Source of the DNA: Candidatus Nanoarchaeia archaeon
GTDB taxonomy: Archaea > Nanobdellota > Nanobdellia > Woesearchaeales > JANQNE01
Reading direction: 5' to 3'
Length of the DNA: 64,000 nucleotides
NCBI GenBank assembly: GCA_028279725.1
Contig: JANQNE010000002.1
Coordinates: 86,836 to 150,835 of the forward strand
Part shown: in pieces, positions 45,936 to 56,246 of the stretch
Layout of the letters: the number at the start of each line of letters is the position of its first letter
Numbering within the stretch: position 1 is the stretch's first letter
Program-made: the position numbers and the translations under genes
The notes under the pieces: model-generated
Databases searched by the model: none
What the model was told of the DNA's origin: nothing
Seen by the model: the letters and a program-made list of their open reading frames with translations, nothing else

Positions 45936-48116
45936 CTATTTTACGCCCAGCATAGCGTCTGTAAGGCCTTTTCTCTCCTTTATCTGCTTCTGGATCTTGT
46001 CCTGAAGCTCACCAGGCAGTCTTTCGAACATCTGGTCAACTAAGCTGGAAGTTCCTCTTCCGCCTGTTGCAGATCTAAGATCTGAGGAAAAGCCAAACAT
46101 CTCTCCTACTGGCATCTTCGCTTTTGCTACTACTTGTGCAGTCTCCTGGTTCATATCCAATAGCTGCCCTCTCTTGTTTCCGATCAGCTTTGAAAGCTCT
46201 CCCATGAATTCAACTGGTGCTTCAAGCTGCATTATCTGCAATGGTTCTAATAATACAGGAGCTGCTGTGCTGATTGCTCCTCTTATAGATTCCCTTACAG
46301 CAGGATAGACCTGAGCTGGACCTCTGTGGATCGCATCTTCATGCAGTTTAACATCATTGAAGTTAACCCTTAGTTTTGTACATGGCTCTTTTGCCAAAGG
46401 ACCTCCGTTCATAACATCTTCAAACATGTCCAATACCATCTCCATGATCTCTCCGATGTGAACTTCTCCTTTAACATTGTTTACCATTATGTTTCCGTTG
46501 TAGATGTCAACAACATTTGCTGCTTCTTTTGAATCCATACCTAATTCAATGAACTGATCTCTTAAAGCGAAATCCTTTTTCTTTGTCCTCATCTCTGGGA
46601 CCTTCTTCTCTTTTATCGCCTTGTAGATATTGTCATCTAACGGTTCTACTGTGAAATAGAACTTGTTGTGCTTGTTTGGTGATTTTCCTTCAACTTCCTG
46701 AGAAACTTTAGTTGCTGTCTCCCTGTAAACAACAATCGGAGGAGAGGTTTTTACTTCAATGCCTTTTTCTGATTTGATCCTGTTCTCTATAACTTCTAAG
46801 TGAAGCTCCCCCATACCATGCATCAGCTGTTCTCCTGTCTCTTCGTTGATCTCTATAACTATGTTAGGATCCTCTTTCTGTACAGTCCTTAGAACTTCGA
46901 TCAGTTTTGGAAGGTCTGAAGGTTTTGTAGCTTCAATACCCTTTGTGATAACTGGCTCGAAGATATGTGTTATCTGTTCAAAAGGTTCTGATTTCTTTAA
47001 GGTTACAGTCTCTCCTGGGAAGCTTTTTAGTCCTGCAACTCCTATGATGTTTCCAGCTGGTGTGTTATCAACGATCTCTCTTTTAGCTCCGTTGTAGATA
47101 AATACTTGCTGGACTCTTCCTTCTGTGTTTGACCTGTTAAGGAATACTTCTGTTCCTTTGCTCATAGTTCCTGAGAATAATCTTCCTGCAGAGATCTCTC
47201 CTGCCTGAGGATCTACTACGATCTTTGTTATTACGAAGAACAATGGTCCGTTTGGATCACAAGCCTGAAGTGATTTTCCGTCTTCTGAATCCATCTCACC
47301 ATGCCATATCTTTGGAATCCTGTATGCCTGAGCATCAACAGGATTTGGAAGATGTTCTACAACCATGTCCAGGATAACTTCATGGATAGGAGCTTTTTTT
47401 GCAAGCTCTTTGTAAGCATCTCCGCCTTTTTCATAAGCATCTATTATGTCTTTGAATGTTATTCCTTTCTTCTTCATGTATGGAAGTGAAAGAGCCCAGT
47501 TGTGGAATGCTGAACCGAAAGCAACGCTTCCTCCAACAACATCTGTGTTCCATTTCTCTCCATATTCTTTTTCTCCGATCTCTGTAATCAGCTTGTTTAC
47601 ACTCTTAATGATGTTCATGAACTTTTCCTGCATAGCTTCTGGTGTAAGCTTAACTTCTTTGATCAATCTGTCAACTTTGTTGATGAAAAGAGTTGGCTTT
47701 ACTCTTTCTTTCAAAGCCTGCCTTAGAACAGTTTCAGTCTGCGGCATTATTCCTTCAACTGCACATGACAGTACTATAGCTCCGTCAACAGCTCTCATAG
47801 CTCTTGTTACGTCTCCACCAAAATCAACGTGACCAGGTGTATCGATCAAATTGATCAGATATTCTGTTTCATCAACAGTGTGAACCATTGAAACTGAAGC
47901 TGAATCAATAGTGATTCCTCTTTCTTGTTCATCGTCGTGGAAATCTAATGCGCATGCTTTTCCAGCAAGCTCTTCAGACATCATACCAGCTCCTGCCAGC
48001 AAATTGTCTGAGAATGTAGTCTTTCCGTGATCGATATGAGCACAAATCGCAATATTTCTAATCTGTTTAGGACTCTTCATGATCCTAACAACCTTTTCAG
48101 CCATCTTTTCTCCCAT
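45936..48116 (-). CDS. fusA: Translation elongation factor EF-2
   Basis: AHIDHGKTT, DTPGHVDF, NKVD; diphthamide-loop DAIHRG retained. Confidence 0.98.
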   Translation of the reverse strand: MGEKMAEKVVRIMKSPKQIRNIAICAHIDHGKTTFSDNLLAGAGMMSEELAGKACALDFHDDEQERGITIDSASVSMVHTVDETEYLINLIDTPGHVDFGGDVTRAMRAVDGAIVLSCAVEGIMPQTETVLRQALKERVKPTLFINKVDRLIKEVKLTPEAMQEKFMNIIKSVNKLITEIGEKEYGEKWNTDVVGGSVAFGSAFHNWALSLPYMKKKGITFKDIIDAYEKGGDAYKELAKKAPIHEVILDMVVEHLPNPVDAQAYRIPKIWHGEMDSEDGKSLQACDPNGPLFFVITKIVVDPQAGEISAGRLFSGTMSKGTEVFLNRSNTEGRVQQVFIYNGAKREIVDNTPAGNIIGVAGLKSFPGETVTLKKSEPFEQITHIFEPVITKGIEATKPSDLPKLIEVLRTVQKEDPNIVIEINEETGEQLMHGMGELHLEVIENRIKSEKGIEVKTSPPIVVYRETATKVSQEVEGKSPNKHNKFYFTVEPLDDNIYKAIKEKKVPEMRTKKKDFALRDQFIELGMDSKEAANVVDIYNGNIMVNNVKGEVHIGEIMEMVLDMFEDVMNGGPLAKEPCTKLRVNFNDVKLHEDAIHRGPAQVYPAVRESIRGAISTAAPVLLEPLQIMQLEAPVEFMGELSKLIGNKRGQLLDMNQETAQVVAKAKMPVGEMFGFSSDLRSATGGRGTSSLVDQMFERLPGELQDKIQKQIKERKGLTDAMLGVK

Positions 48117-48129
48117 TTTTAACTCACCT

Positions 48130-48645
48130 TTATTTCTTTAAATCTGATTTCCAGATATATTCTTTCTTTTTAACTTCTCTTTCGACTACCGGATAGATAG
48201 TGCTTACCAATTCAGTAGGCTTAAACCAAAGCTTTACTTCTCTTTCAGCCTCTTTTTTGTTTTCTGAAGCGTGAATTACGTTTTCGAATACACCTCCTGT
48301 GGTGATCCTTCCATATTTTCCTCTCATGGATTCAGGATGTGCTTCCTCTGGATTTGTCGATCCAGCGATATCTCGGATCTCTTTGACAGCGTCTTTTCCT
48401 TCATATACCAGTGCCATGATCCTTGGAGTGTGAAACTCACCCATTATGTATCTGATAAGCTCGTCGAAAAAAGGCTTATCCTTAAGATGCTTGTAATGCT
48501 CTTCAGCAAGCTCTTTTGTTACAGTTACGATCTTTGCTCCCATTATCTTTCTTTTAGGGCTTGATAGTTTTAGGATGATATCTCCTGTAAGTGATTTTAC
48601 CAGTCCGTCTGGTTTTACCAAAACTAAAGTTTGTTCGACTGCCAT
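48130..48645 (-). CDS. Nucleoside diphosphate kinase-like protein (second copy)
   Basis: MAVEQTLVLVKPDGLVKS...NVIHASENKKEAEREVKLWF; start at internal Met. Confidence 0.85.
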   Translation of the reverse strand: MAVEQTLVLVKPDGLVKSLTGDIILKLSSPKRKIMGAKIVTVTKELAEEHYKHLKDKPFFDELIRYIMGEFHTPRIMALVYEGKDAVKEIRDIAGSTNPEEAHPESMRGKYGRITTGGVFENVIHASENKKEAEREVKLWFKPTELVSTIYPVVEREVKKKEYIWKSDLKK

Positions 48646-48646
48646 T

Positions 48647-49126
48647 TTAAAAAGTGTGCACCTCCTGAGCTGTCTTGTAGCTATGTAGCTCCTCTTTTTT
48701 AAACCATAATTCAATTTCTGCTTCAGCTTCTTTATTGTTGCCTGAAGCATGGACAACATTTCTTATCGCTTTTCCTGCACCTGAAGTTGATTCGTAGCTG
48801 TGGTGTGTGTAGTCTCCTCTGATAGTTCCTGGCTGGGCTATTTTTGGTTCTGTGTCTCCAACCATCTTTCTGACTTGAGTTACTGCATGAATACCTTCAA
48901 CTGCTAAAGCAACAACCGGGCCTTCTGTGATCATGGCTTCAAGTCCTGGGTAAAATTCCTTTTCGACATGAGCTTTGTAATGCTCTTTTGAAAACTCCTT
49001 GTCTACCCATACCATACGCATACCTATGATCTTCAGGCCAACCTTTTCGAATCTTTGAGTGATCTCTCCGACCAGTCCTCTCTGTACTCCGTCTGGTTTG
49101 ATGAGGACTAAGGTTCTCTCGATCAT
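48647..49126 (-). CDS. ndk: Nucleoside diphosphate kinase
   Basis: ERTLVLIKPDGVQRGLVGEI...NVVHASGNNKEAEAEIELWF. Confidence 0.95.
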   Translation of the reverse strand: MIERTLVLIKPDGVQRGLVGEITQRFEKVGLKIIGMRMVWVDKEFSKEHYKAHVEKEFYPGLEAMITEGPVVALAVEGIHAVTQVRKMVGDTEPKIAQPGTIRGDYTHHSYESTSGAGKAIRNVVHASGNNKEAEAEIELWFKKEELHSYKTAQEVHTF

Positions 49127-49335
49127 TTAGATTCTCCACCTGCACTTTCTTCAGTTGATCCTCCTGCTTTCTTGTAAAGCTTGGACCATTTTGTTGTAAG
49201 TGGTTTTCTTTTCAGTTTTAGCAAGTTTTTCTCGCATTTGTTTGAACAAAAATGAATAAGTTTTCCGTCAGTCTTAACCAACAGTTTTCCAGTTCCTTTT
49301 TCGATGTCAGTTCCGCAGAATGTACATTTTACCAT
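49123..49335 (-). CDS. rpl24e: Ribosomal protein eL24
   Basis: CTFCGTDIEKGTGKLLVKTDGKLIHFCSNKCEKN. Confidence 0.95.
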   Translation of the reverse strand: MVKCTFCGTDIEKGTGKLLVKTDGKLIHFCSNKCEKNLLKLKRKPLTTKWSKLYKKAGGSTEESAGGESK

Positions 49336-49336
49336 T

Positions 49337-49633
49337 TTACATTCCTCCTCTTCCGCCTTTCTTTCCCATTGCTCTTGCTTCTATCTCTGTTTCTCTAAGC
49401 ATAAGGATATCTCCAGGTCTTACAGGACCTTTGACATTTCTTCTAAGGATCTTGTTTTCATCCCTACCTTCAAGGATCTTACATCTGACTTGGATAGCTT
49501 CCCCTCTAGTTCCTGTTCTTCCCATGACTTCTTCTACTCTAGCCTGGAAAGCTCTTGAGAACTGGACAGCTCCTTTGCCAGTATCCTGCTGTTGACCTTT
49601 TTTTTGTGGTCTTGGTGGTCTTGTGTCTGCCAT
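49337..49633 (-). CDS. rps28e: Ribosomal protein eS28 with N-terminal extension
   Basis: [51 protein letters not shown]. Confidence 0.93.
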   Translation of the reverse strand: MADTRPPRPQKKGQQQDTGKGAVQFSRAFQARVEEVMGRTGTRGEAIQVRCKILEGRDENKILRRNVKGPVRPGDILMLRETEIEARAMGKKGGRGGM

Positions 49634-49640
49634 TTTAGAT

Positions 49641-49988
49641 TCACTTCTTTAGCTCTTGGCTTACTTCTTTGATTAGTTTCTTAGCTTCTCCTTCTTCTGT
49701 TATTGCGACAGATGATGTTCCTAAGTCGATTCCTGCTGATGCTCCTAGCTCTTCTTTGCTTGAAACTTCAATTACAGGGATGTTCTTTTCTTTTCCGATC
49801 AAAGGCAAGTGCATAACGATTTCTGGTGGTGTAACATCTTTAGCGATTGCTACTAACTTAGCAGTTCCTTTTTCTAATGCTTTTGTGCACTCATTTGTTC
49901 CTTTCTTGATCTTTCCTGAGGTTTTAGCTACTTCGATAGCTTCAAAAACCTTATCCATTACTTCTTTTGAGACTTCTTCTCCAGCCAT
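49641..49988 (-). CDS. rpl7ae: Ribosomal protein L7Ae
   Basis: [46 protein letters not shown]. Confidence 0.95.
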   Translation of the reverse strand: MAGEEVSKEVMDKVFEAIEVAKTSGKIKKGTNECTKALEKGTAKLVAIAKDVTPPEIVMHLPLIGKEKNIPVIEVSSKEELGASAGIDLGTSSVAITEEGEAKKLIKEVSQELKK

Positions 49989-50111
49989 TTTATTTCCCTC
50001 CATGAACGGTAATAAGAATTATTACCTCATATCCAGCTATATACTATAGCCTTCATTTAATCAACGGTAACCTGGAGGGGTTCGGGGTTATTTATAAAGG
50101 TTTCTGTGTAA

Positions 50112-50705
50112 TCATGCCTTATCCAACTTATCTAAGAATTCTTTGAATATCTTCTCATATGTGAACAGGAACTGCATCAGCTTCTCGATGATATGCTTCA
50201 TCTCTTCTTCTTTTTCTTCGAGCTTGTGCTTCAGTTCTTTGATTCTTGTTTCTTTTTCCTGGATTTCGAACAGATGCTCTGCTTTTAAGAACAGCTTTTT
50301 GATCTTTACAAGGGCTGCATGGATGTCTTTTATGATCTCTTCATCTACATCCTTCTCTTCTTCCAGCTTTTCTTTTACTTTTTTGATGTGTTTCAGCACC
50401 CATTCTTCTCCATGCCTTTCAGCAGATTTCTCTTTTCTGACTATGTGTATCTCTCCATGCTCAAGATCTCTAAGTTGAGCTTCTAGGTGCATTATTATCT
50501 CTCCAACTTCAGCGAAGAATTCTCCAAAGTCAGCAAGATCAGGATAATCAATCTCGATATGGGCAAAGACATTGTCGACAGCTTCAAGCTTTATACGGAA
50601 GTTATGTGTTGAATGTACTATATTTCTTCCAACATCTATGCCTGAATGCAGATCATCTAAGACTTCCTGTGCAATTTCTCCCATGTCTCCAGTTAGCTTG
50701 ACCAT
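50112..50705 (-). CDS. Coiled-coil hypothetical protein
   Basis: Heptad-rich Glu/Lys-rich ORF. Confidence 0.7.
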   Translation of the reverse strand: MVKLTGDMGEIAQEVLDDLHSGIDVGRNIVHSTHNFRIKLEAVDNVFAHIEIDYPDLADFGEFFAEVGEIIMHLEAQLRDLEHGEIHIVRKEKSAERHGEEWVLKHIKKVKEKLEEEKDVDEEIIKDIHAALVKIKKLFLKAEHLFEIQEKETRIKELKHKLEEKEEEMKHIIEKLMQFLFTYEKIFKEFLDKLDKA

Positions 50706-50846
50706 GCTGATTATAAGATATAATTACTATTTAAATCATGGCTTTTAGTATGTATGCACTAAGGATGTTTTACTGAGAACTTTGCAAGGTGCTATACACA
50801 TACACTTTTAGTAACATTTAAAAAGACAAAGAGTTCTGGTTGCATT

Positions 50847-53576
50847 ATGAAGGGGGATGTGAAGAATGCTTTAACATATACCATCATTGGGCTAGTGGTG
50901 GTATTCTTCATTTTCCTATCTAAAATTGTTACTCTTTTTACAGATTATTGGTGGTTTGATGCTCTTGGATTCAAGACTATATTCCTGATATCACTGCAGA
51001 CAAAGATTGCTCTGTTTTTTGCAGCAGCGATAATATTCTTTTTGTTCTTAATGTTAAATATATGGATAGCATCAAAGTTCCATAATCCCAAGATGAATAT
51101 TTTACCTATGAAGATAAAAGTATTAGTTGCATTGATATTATCAGTTGTTGTCGGAGCAGCTACGTCTACAAAATGGTTTGTGTTATTGCAATATCTGAAA
51201 CAGACTCCTTTTAATCTTGCTGATCCTATATTTATGAAAGATGTTGCATTCTATGTTTTCTCATTGCCTTTTATGTTAGCGGTCTGGAAGTTTGCAATGA
51301 CTACACTGATCATAACTACAATACTTGTTGCTTTAGATTATTTCCAGTCTATGATCGCTACAGTTTTTACAAAACCAAAGGTCAATTTTGATCCTACTGC
51401 AAAAGTTCAGACACAGGCTTATGATTTCAAAGGATTTTTTTCAAAACTAAAGAGAAAGGCATTGGTGCATATAACTATACTAGCTTCTTTTGTGTTTATA
51501 TTATTAGCAAGCAAGCATTATCTTACACAATTTTCAATAATGTATTCTGAACAGGGAATAGTTGTCGGAGCTGGTTATACTGATGTTGTTGTATTTTTGC
51601 CTATAATCAAATTATTGATGATATTTGCAGCTATTATTGTAGTTCTTTTCTATGTCTGGCTTTTCTTTATATCAAAGGAACCTAAGTTAAGGAAGAGACA
51701 TATTGTAGGAACAATCGTTGTATTGTATCTTATATTTGCTGTATTCGGGCCAACAGTTATTCCTGGAATAGTTCAGACATTAAGAGTTTCTCCAAATGAA
51801 CTAAATTTAGAAAAGCCTTATATCGAGAATAATATCAAATTTACAAAGATAGCTTATGGGTTAGATGGTGTTCAGGAAAAGGATTTCTCAGCAGCAAAGA
51901 AAGTAACAGCTGAATTATTAGAGAATGCATCTGAGACGTTAGATAATGTCAGGTTATTAGACTGGAGGCCGTTGAAGCAGACTTACAAACAAACACAAGA
52001 GATAAGGCTGTACTATGATCTTTCTGGAATAGATATAGATAGGTATACTATAGGAGACAAATATACGCAGGTTATGTTAGCTCCTAGAGAGATGGACCAG
52101 AGAGATATAACTGCTAATGCTCAGACATGGGTAAACTTACATGAAGTTTATACTCATGGGTTTGGAGCTGTAGTAAGCCCTGTAAATGAAGTTACTAAGG
52201 AAGGACTTCCAAATTTTTTAGTAAAAAATATCCCGCCAGTCTCTGAATATCCTGAGCTTGAGATAACACAGCCAAGAGTTTATTATGGAGAAAAGGACAA
52301 TAATTATGTTGTTGCCAATACAAAGACAGAGGAGTTTGATTATCCTCAGGGAACTACTAATCAATATGTGCATTATGACGGAAAAGGTGGTGTAAAATTA
52401 GATTCTTTTTTCAAGAAACTGATGATGGCTCTGAAATTTAAGGATATAAAGTTATTATTATCTTCAGATATTGAGCCAGAGAGCAAGATAATGTTCTCAA
52501 GACAAGTGCAAAAAAGGATAAAGAAGATAACTCCTTTCTTAGAGCTTGATGAAGATCCTTATCTTGTTATAGTTGACGGAAGGATGAAGTGGATACAGGA
52601 TGCATACACTGTAACAGGAAATTATCCTTATTCACATAAATTTGGAAGGATCAATTACATAAGAAATGCAGTTAAGATTGTTGTTGATGCTTATGATGGA
52701 AATGTTATATATTATATCGCTGATATGGATGATCCTCTGGTATACACTTATGCGAAGATATTCCCAAAACAGTTCAGATTATTGGAAGATATGCCTGCTG
52801 GATTAAAAGAACATATAAGATATCCTGAAGATCTTTTCAAAGTTCAGTCTAATATCTACAGTACTTATCATATGAATGATCCGACTGTATTCTATAATAA
52901 GGAGGATGCTTGGCAGATACCTCATGAGATATATGGAACTGGACAGCAGGTCAATGTTGAGCCATACTATATAATCATAAAATTACCTGGAGAAAGCAAA
53001 GAAGAGTTTGTGCTTATGACTTCATTCACTCCGATAAAGAAGGATAATATGATATCATGGTTTGCTGCAAGATCAGATAATGATCAGTATGGAAATCTTT
53101 TATTGTATAAATTCCCGAAAGATAAATTAGTCTATGGTCCTTTGCAGATAGAGGCTAAGTTTGATCAGGATTCTGAGATCTCACAGCAGTTAACTCTTTG
53201 GAGCCAGCAGGGATCAAGAGTTACAAGAGGAAATCTTTTGGTTATTCCTATTGAAGACAGCATACTTTACATAGAGCCATTATATCTTCAGGCTGAAAGC
53301 GGACAGCTTCCTCAATTAAAGAGGGTTTTAGTTTCTGACGGAGAAAGAGTTGTTATGGAAGAAAGTTTATCAGAAGCTTTAGAAGTTCTTTTTGGAAAAG
53401 TAAAGGTTGTTGAAGAGAAGAAGGAAACAGTTGTTATCAAAGAGAATCCATTAGAACAGGCTAATGAATATTACAATGCAATACAGGCTGCTATGAAAGA
53501 AGGAGACTGGTCAGAAATAGGAGATAATTTCGATAAGTTAGGAGAAATATTACAGTCTATAAATGTAAGTTCATAA
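50847..53576 (+). CDS. UPF0182 family membrane protein
   Basis: Multi-TM N-terminus and large extracytoplasmic domain with MFSRQVQKRIKKITPFLELDEDPYLVIVDGRMKWIQDAYTVT. Confidence 0.9.
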   Translation: MKGDVKNALTYTIIGLVVVFFIFLSKIVTLFTDYWWFDALGFKTIFLISLQTKIALFFAAAIIFFLFLMLNIWIASKFHNPKMNILPMKIKVLVALILSVVVGAATSTKWFVLLQYLKQTPFNLADPIFMKDVAFYVFSLPFMLAVWKFAMTTLIITTILVALDYFQSMIATVFTKPKVNFDPTAKVQTQAYDFKGFFSKLKRKALVHITILASFVFILLASKHYLTQFSIMYSEQGIVVGAGYTDVVVFLPIIKLLMIFAAIIVVLFYVWLFFISKEPKLRKRHIVGTIVVLYLIFAVFGPTVIPGIVQTLRVSPNELNLEKPYIENNIKFTKIAYGLDGVQEKDFSAAKKVTAELLENASETLDNVRLLDWRPLKQTYKQTQEIRLYYDLSGIDIDRYTIGDKYTQVMLAPREMDQRDITANAQTWVNLHEVYTHGFGAVVSPVNEVTKEGLPNFLVKNIPPVSEYPELEITQPRVYYGEKDNNYVVANTKTEEFDYPQGTTNQYVHYDGKGGVKLDSFFKKLMMALKFKDIKLLLSSDIEPESKIMFSRQVQKRIKKITPFLELDEDPYLVIVDGRMKWIQDAYTVTGNYPYSHKFGRINYIRNAVKIVVDAYDGNVIYYIADMDDPLVYTYAKIFPKQFRLLEDMPAGLKEHIRYPEDLFKVQSNIYSTYHMNDPTVFYNKEDAWQIPHEIYGTGQQVNVEPYYIIIKLPGESKEEFVLMTSFTPIKKDNMISWFAARSDNDQYGNLLLYKFPKDKLVYGPLQIEAKFDQDSEISQQLTLWSQQGSRVTRGNLLVIPIEDSILYIEPLYLQAESGQLPQLKRVLVSDGERVVMEESLSEALEVLFGKVKVVEEKKETVVIKENPLEQANEYYNAIQAAMKEGDWSEIGDNFDKLGEILQSINVSS

Positions 53577-55043
53577 TCTTAATTCTTTGATCTTAGTCAT
53601 AGTTTCTTCTACCTGTTCTTGGCTTAATTTCAGTTTTTTCTCTGTTTTTCCTGATTCATTTGCAATCTCTTCAATGTCAGGACTGCTGTTGATAGAATAT
53701 ATCCTTTCTTCAAGATCAGACTGCCTTTTGATTCCTTCTGGAACAGGAGGTGTAATTCCGATGGCCTTCTTTACGTGTGCAGAGAATTTTCCAGGATCTG
53801 CTGTCTCATAAGCAAGAGAAGGCTTTCCTCTGTCTCTCTTGTTTTCAGCAAGGTATGCTTCAAGAGTTCCCCAGCTGACAGAACCATGAGGGTCAAGCAT
53901 AATTCCATGCTTTTCATACACGTCTTTCATGATCTTGAAATGTTCTGGGTTAGTTATGCTGTGGACAAAGAAATCTTTTCTCATAGCTTCGATATCAGGC
54001 ATCTTTGTTATAAAACCTTCATGAACAACTTTTTTCCCTTCTCTTTTGTCATACATATGCCCTTTGTAGAAATCAAATAATCTTGCCAAGTTGCTTGGAT
54101 GTGACACTTTCATGGCTGATGAAGGTGTTTCGATTGAATTTAGAACCTTGTATTCTTCTGTGTTCATGAAATCCATAAATGGCCTGTTTGGATTTAATCC
54201 AACTAAGATCTTGCTTATCGGCAATCCCATCTCTTTTGCAAGCACTGTTCCCATCATATCTCCGAAATTTCCTGAAGGGATACTTGTGATCATCTTTTCT
54301 CCATCTGCGATTCTTGAATAACCAAAGAAAGGGTATACTGATTGAGGAAGTAATCTTCCTAAGCTAATGGAGTTAGCAGAAGTCATCCTGTTCCTGTCAT
54401 TGAAAGCTCTTTCAGCAAATTCTTTATCATCTAATAATGCTTTAGCTAATGCCTGGCATACATCAAAGTCTCCGTTAACCTCAAAGGCGTAGATATTTTT
54501 TCCTAATGTAGTCATCTGTCTTCTTTGTTCTGATGTTATATCTCCTTTAGGATAGAATACCACTACATCAACATTATCCAGCTCATAGAGAGCATCGCTA
54601 AGTGCTCCTCCTGTGTCTCCGCTTGTTGCGATAGCAACAACTCTTCTTAGATTTCTTTTTCCAAGAAAATGATCAAGCATCTGGCCGTAGAAACGAGCAG
54701 CATAATCTTTGAATGAGTAAGTAGGACCTTTTGTAAGCCATAATATGTTGCTATTTCCGGTTACATACTGGACATCAGCAGTTATCTTTCTAGGATCATA
54801 TGCTTTGTTAAGCAGAGCTTCAAGCTTATCTCCGGTAAATTCTTCTTTAAGATAAGGATTAAGGACTCTGAATGAGGTATCAGCGTAGTTCATCTCTCCC
54901 ATCTTTTTTATGGTTTTGATATTTATCTTAGGGACATCTTTTCTGTCTACTGTGTACAGTCCGTATTTTGGAGCTAATCCACGAAGAAGAGCTGTCTCAA
55001 AGGTTACTTTTTCAGAACGGTCGTTATGATTATGATACCTCAT
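53571..55043 (-). CDS. thrC: Threonine synthase
   Basis: TKGPTYSFKDYAARFYGQML, ATSGDTGGA, SGNFGDMMG. Confidence 0.95.
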   Translation of the reverse strand: MRYHNHNDRSEKVTFETALLRGLAPKYGLYTVDRKDVPKINIKTIKKMGEMNYADTSFRVLNPYLKEEFTGDKLEALLNKAYDPRKITADVQYVTGNSNILWLTKGPTYSFKDYAARFYGQMLDHFLGKRNLRRVVAIATSGDTGGALSDALYELDNVDVVVFYPKGDITSEQRRQMTTLGKNIYAFEVNGDFDVCQALAKALLDDKEFAERAFNDRNRMTSANSISLGRLLPQSVYPFFGYSRIADGEKMITSIPSGNFGDMMGTVLAKEMGLPISKILVGLNPNRPFMDFMNTEEYKVLNSIETPSSAMKVSHPSNLARLFDFYKGHMYDKREGKKVVHEGFITKMPDIEAMRKDFFVHSITNPEHFKIMKDVYEKHGIMLDPHGSVSWGTLEAYLAENKRDRGKPSLAYETADPGKFSAHVKKAIGITPPVPEGIKRQSDLEERIYSINSSPDIEEIANESGKTEKKLKLSQEQVEETMTKIKELRL

Positions 55044-55146
55044 AATATAAAAGAAAAATTAATATTTTATAAACATTTCTCTACTCCGGAATAAGGAATA
55101 AATTAGGAGTAAAATTTATAAATAACTACAATAATCCTGAATTCAG

Positions 55147-55389
55147 GTGATTATTATGGGTGGCAAAAAGAACAAGAAAAAAGAAAAGAAAGTCAGTGCA
55201 AAGAAAGCAAAGTATGCTAAATTCAAGAAAGAAAAGCCAGCTACTTTAGACATATCAATGCCTGATCTGACAGAAGACCAGCAGAAACAAAAGCAGTATG
55301 ATGAAGAAACAATTGCCAGACATCTAAGATTTAATAAAAACAAACCTCCTCATGAGATTGTCAGGAGAAGAGAGAAAGCTAAGAGATAA
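55147..55389 (+). CDS. Small Lys-rich protein
   Basis: ORF MGGKKNKKKEKKVSAKKAKYAKFKKEKP.... Confidence 0.6.
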   Translation: MIIMGGKKNKKKEKKVSAKKAKYAKFKKEKPATLDISMPDLTEDQQKQKQYDEETIARHLRFNKNKPPHEIVRRREKAKR

Positions 55390-56065
55390 ACTTTAATATT
55401 TCTTTAAAATTTTCTTTTTCTTGATTTATTGAATGTGTGCAGGCTTTCTGCAGTTCTTTATCTGCATTGAATGCTATGGATAATCCAACTGCTTTTGCAA
55501 AAGGAACATCATTTTTTCCATCTCCGACAAAAGCACATTCTTCTTTTTTCAATCCGTGCTCTTTCATTATGAGCTTCATAAAATCAACTTTTCCTTCATA
55601 ATCGCAGGGCAGAAGATTCCAGTGGATAAGATTTCCTTTTTTATCCCATAAGTATTCACAGGCAGCAAATGCATGGTCTATCTTAAGGTCTTTTACAGCC
55701 CTGTCAGCCTGTGCTTTGAATCCACCTGAGATCAGAGCTGTTCTTATGCCTCTTTTTTTAAGTTCTGCAAAGACTTCTTTTACACCAGGATGATATTCGA
55801 TAGAATCCATGACTTTGTCGAAGAATTTTTTGTCTAATCCATATTTTTTGTGGATCTTTATGGTGTCTTCCATCCATTCTACATAGCCTTTGTATTCTCT
55901 GTTGTTCCACTTATCTTTTGTTGCGTCTTCTTCTTTATGTGCTTCTGGGCCAAGATGTTCTGCTATCAAAGTCCATGCAGAAGGAGCAGTGTTTCCTTTG
56001 CTGGTTGTATGAGTTTTCCGGAATATTGTCCCTTCCATGTCGAAGAATATAAGTTTTATCGTCAT
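55379..56065 (-). CDS. HAD-superfamily phosphatase (SerB-like)
   Basis: FFDMEGTIF motif I and CAFVGDGKNDVPFAKAVG motif IV. Confidence 0.88.
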   Translation of the reverse strand: MTIKLIFFDMEGTIFRKTHTTSKGNTAPSAWTLIAEHLGPEAHKEEDATKDKWNNREYKGYVEWMEDTIKIHKKYGLDKKFFDKVMDSIEYHPGVKEVFAELKKRGIRTALISGGFKAQADRAVKDLKIDHAFAACEYLWDKKGNLIHWNLLPCDYEGKVDFMKLIMKEHGLKKEECAFVGDGKNDVPFAKAVGLSIAFNADKELQKACTHSINQEKENFKEILKFIS

Positions 56066-56069
56066 ATGA

Positions 56070-56246
56070 TCACTTCCTGAAAAATAATATCATCTCATAT
56101 AATATTGCAGCTGCTCCGGGGATAGCTCCCCATGGGCATATCGGTAGATATCTGTCTAAGTTCCATAATAAAAGAGAAAGCGCGATCAAAGATACTGAGA
56201 CTAATGCATGATTTTCCTTGATCCATTTTCTTTTTGATCTTTTCAA
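56070..56246 (-). CDS. Small membrane protein, TTG start, 58 aa
   Basis: (M)KRSKRKWIKENHALVSVSLIALSLLLWNLDRYLPICPWGAIPGAAAILYEMILFFRK; overlaps corA stop. Confidence 0.5.
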   Translation of the reverse strand: MKRSKRKWIKENHALVSVSLIALSLLLWNLDRYLPICPWGAIPGAAAILYEMILFFRK

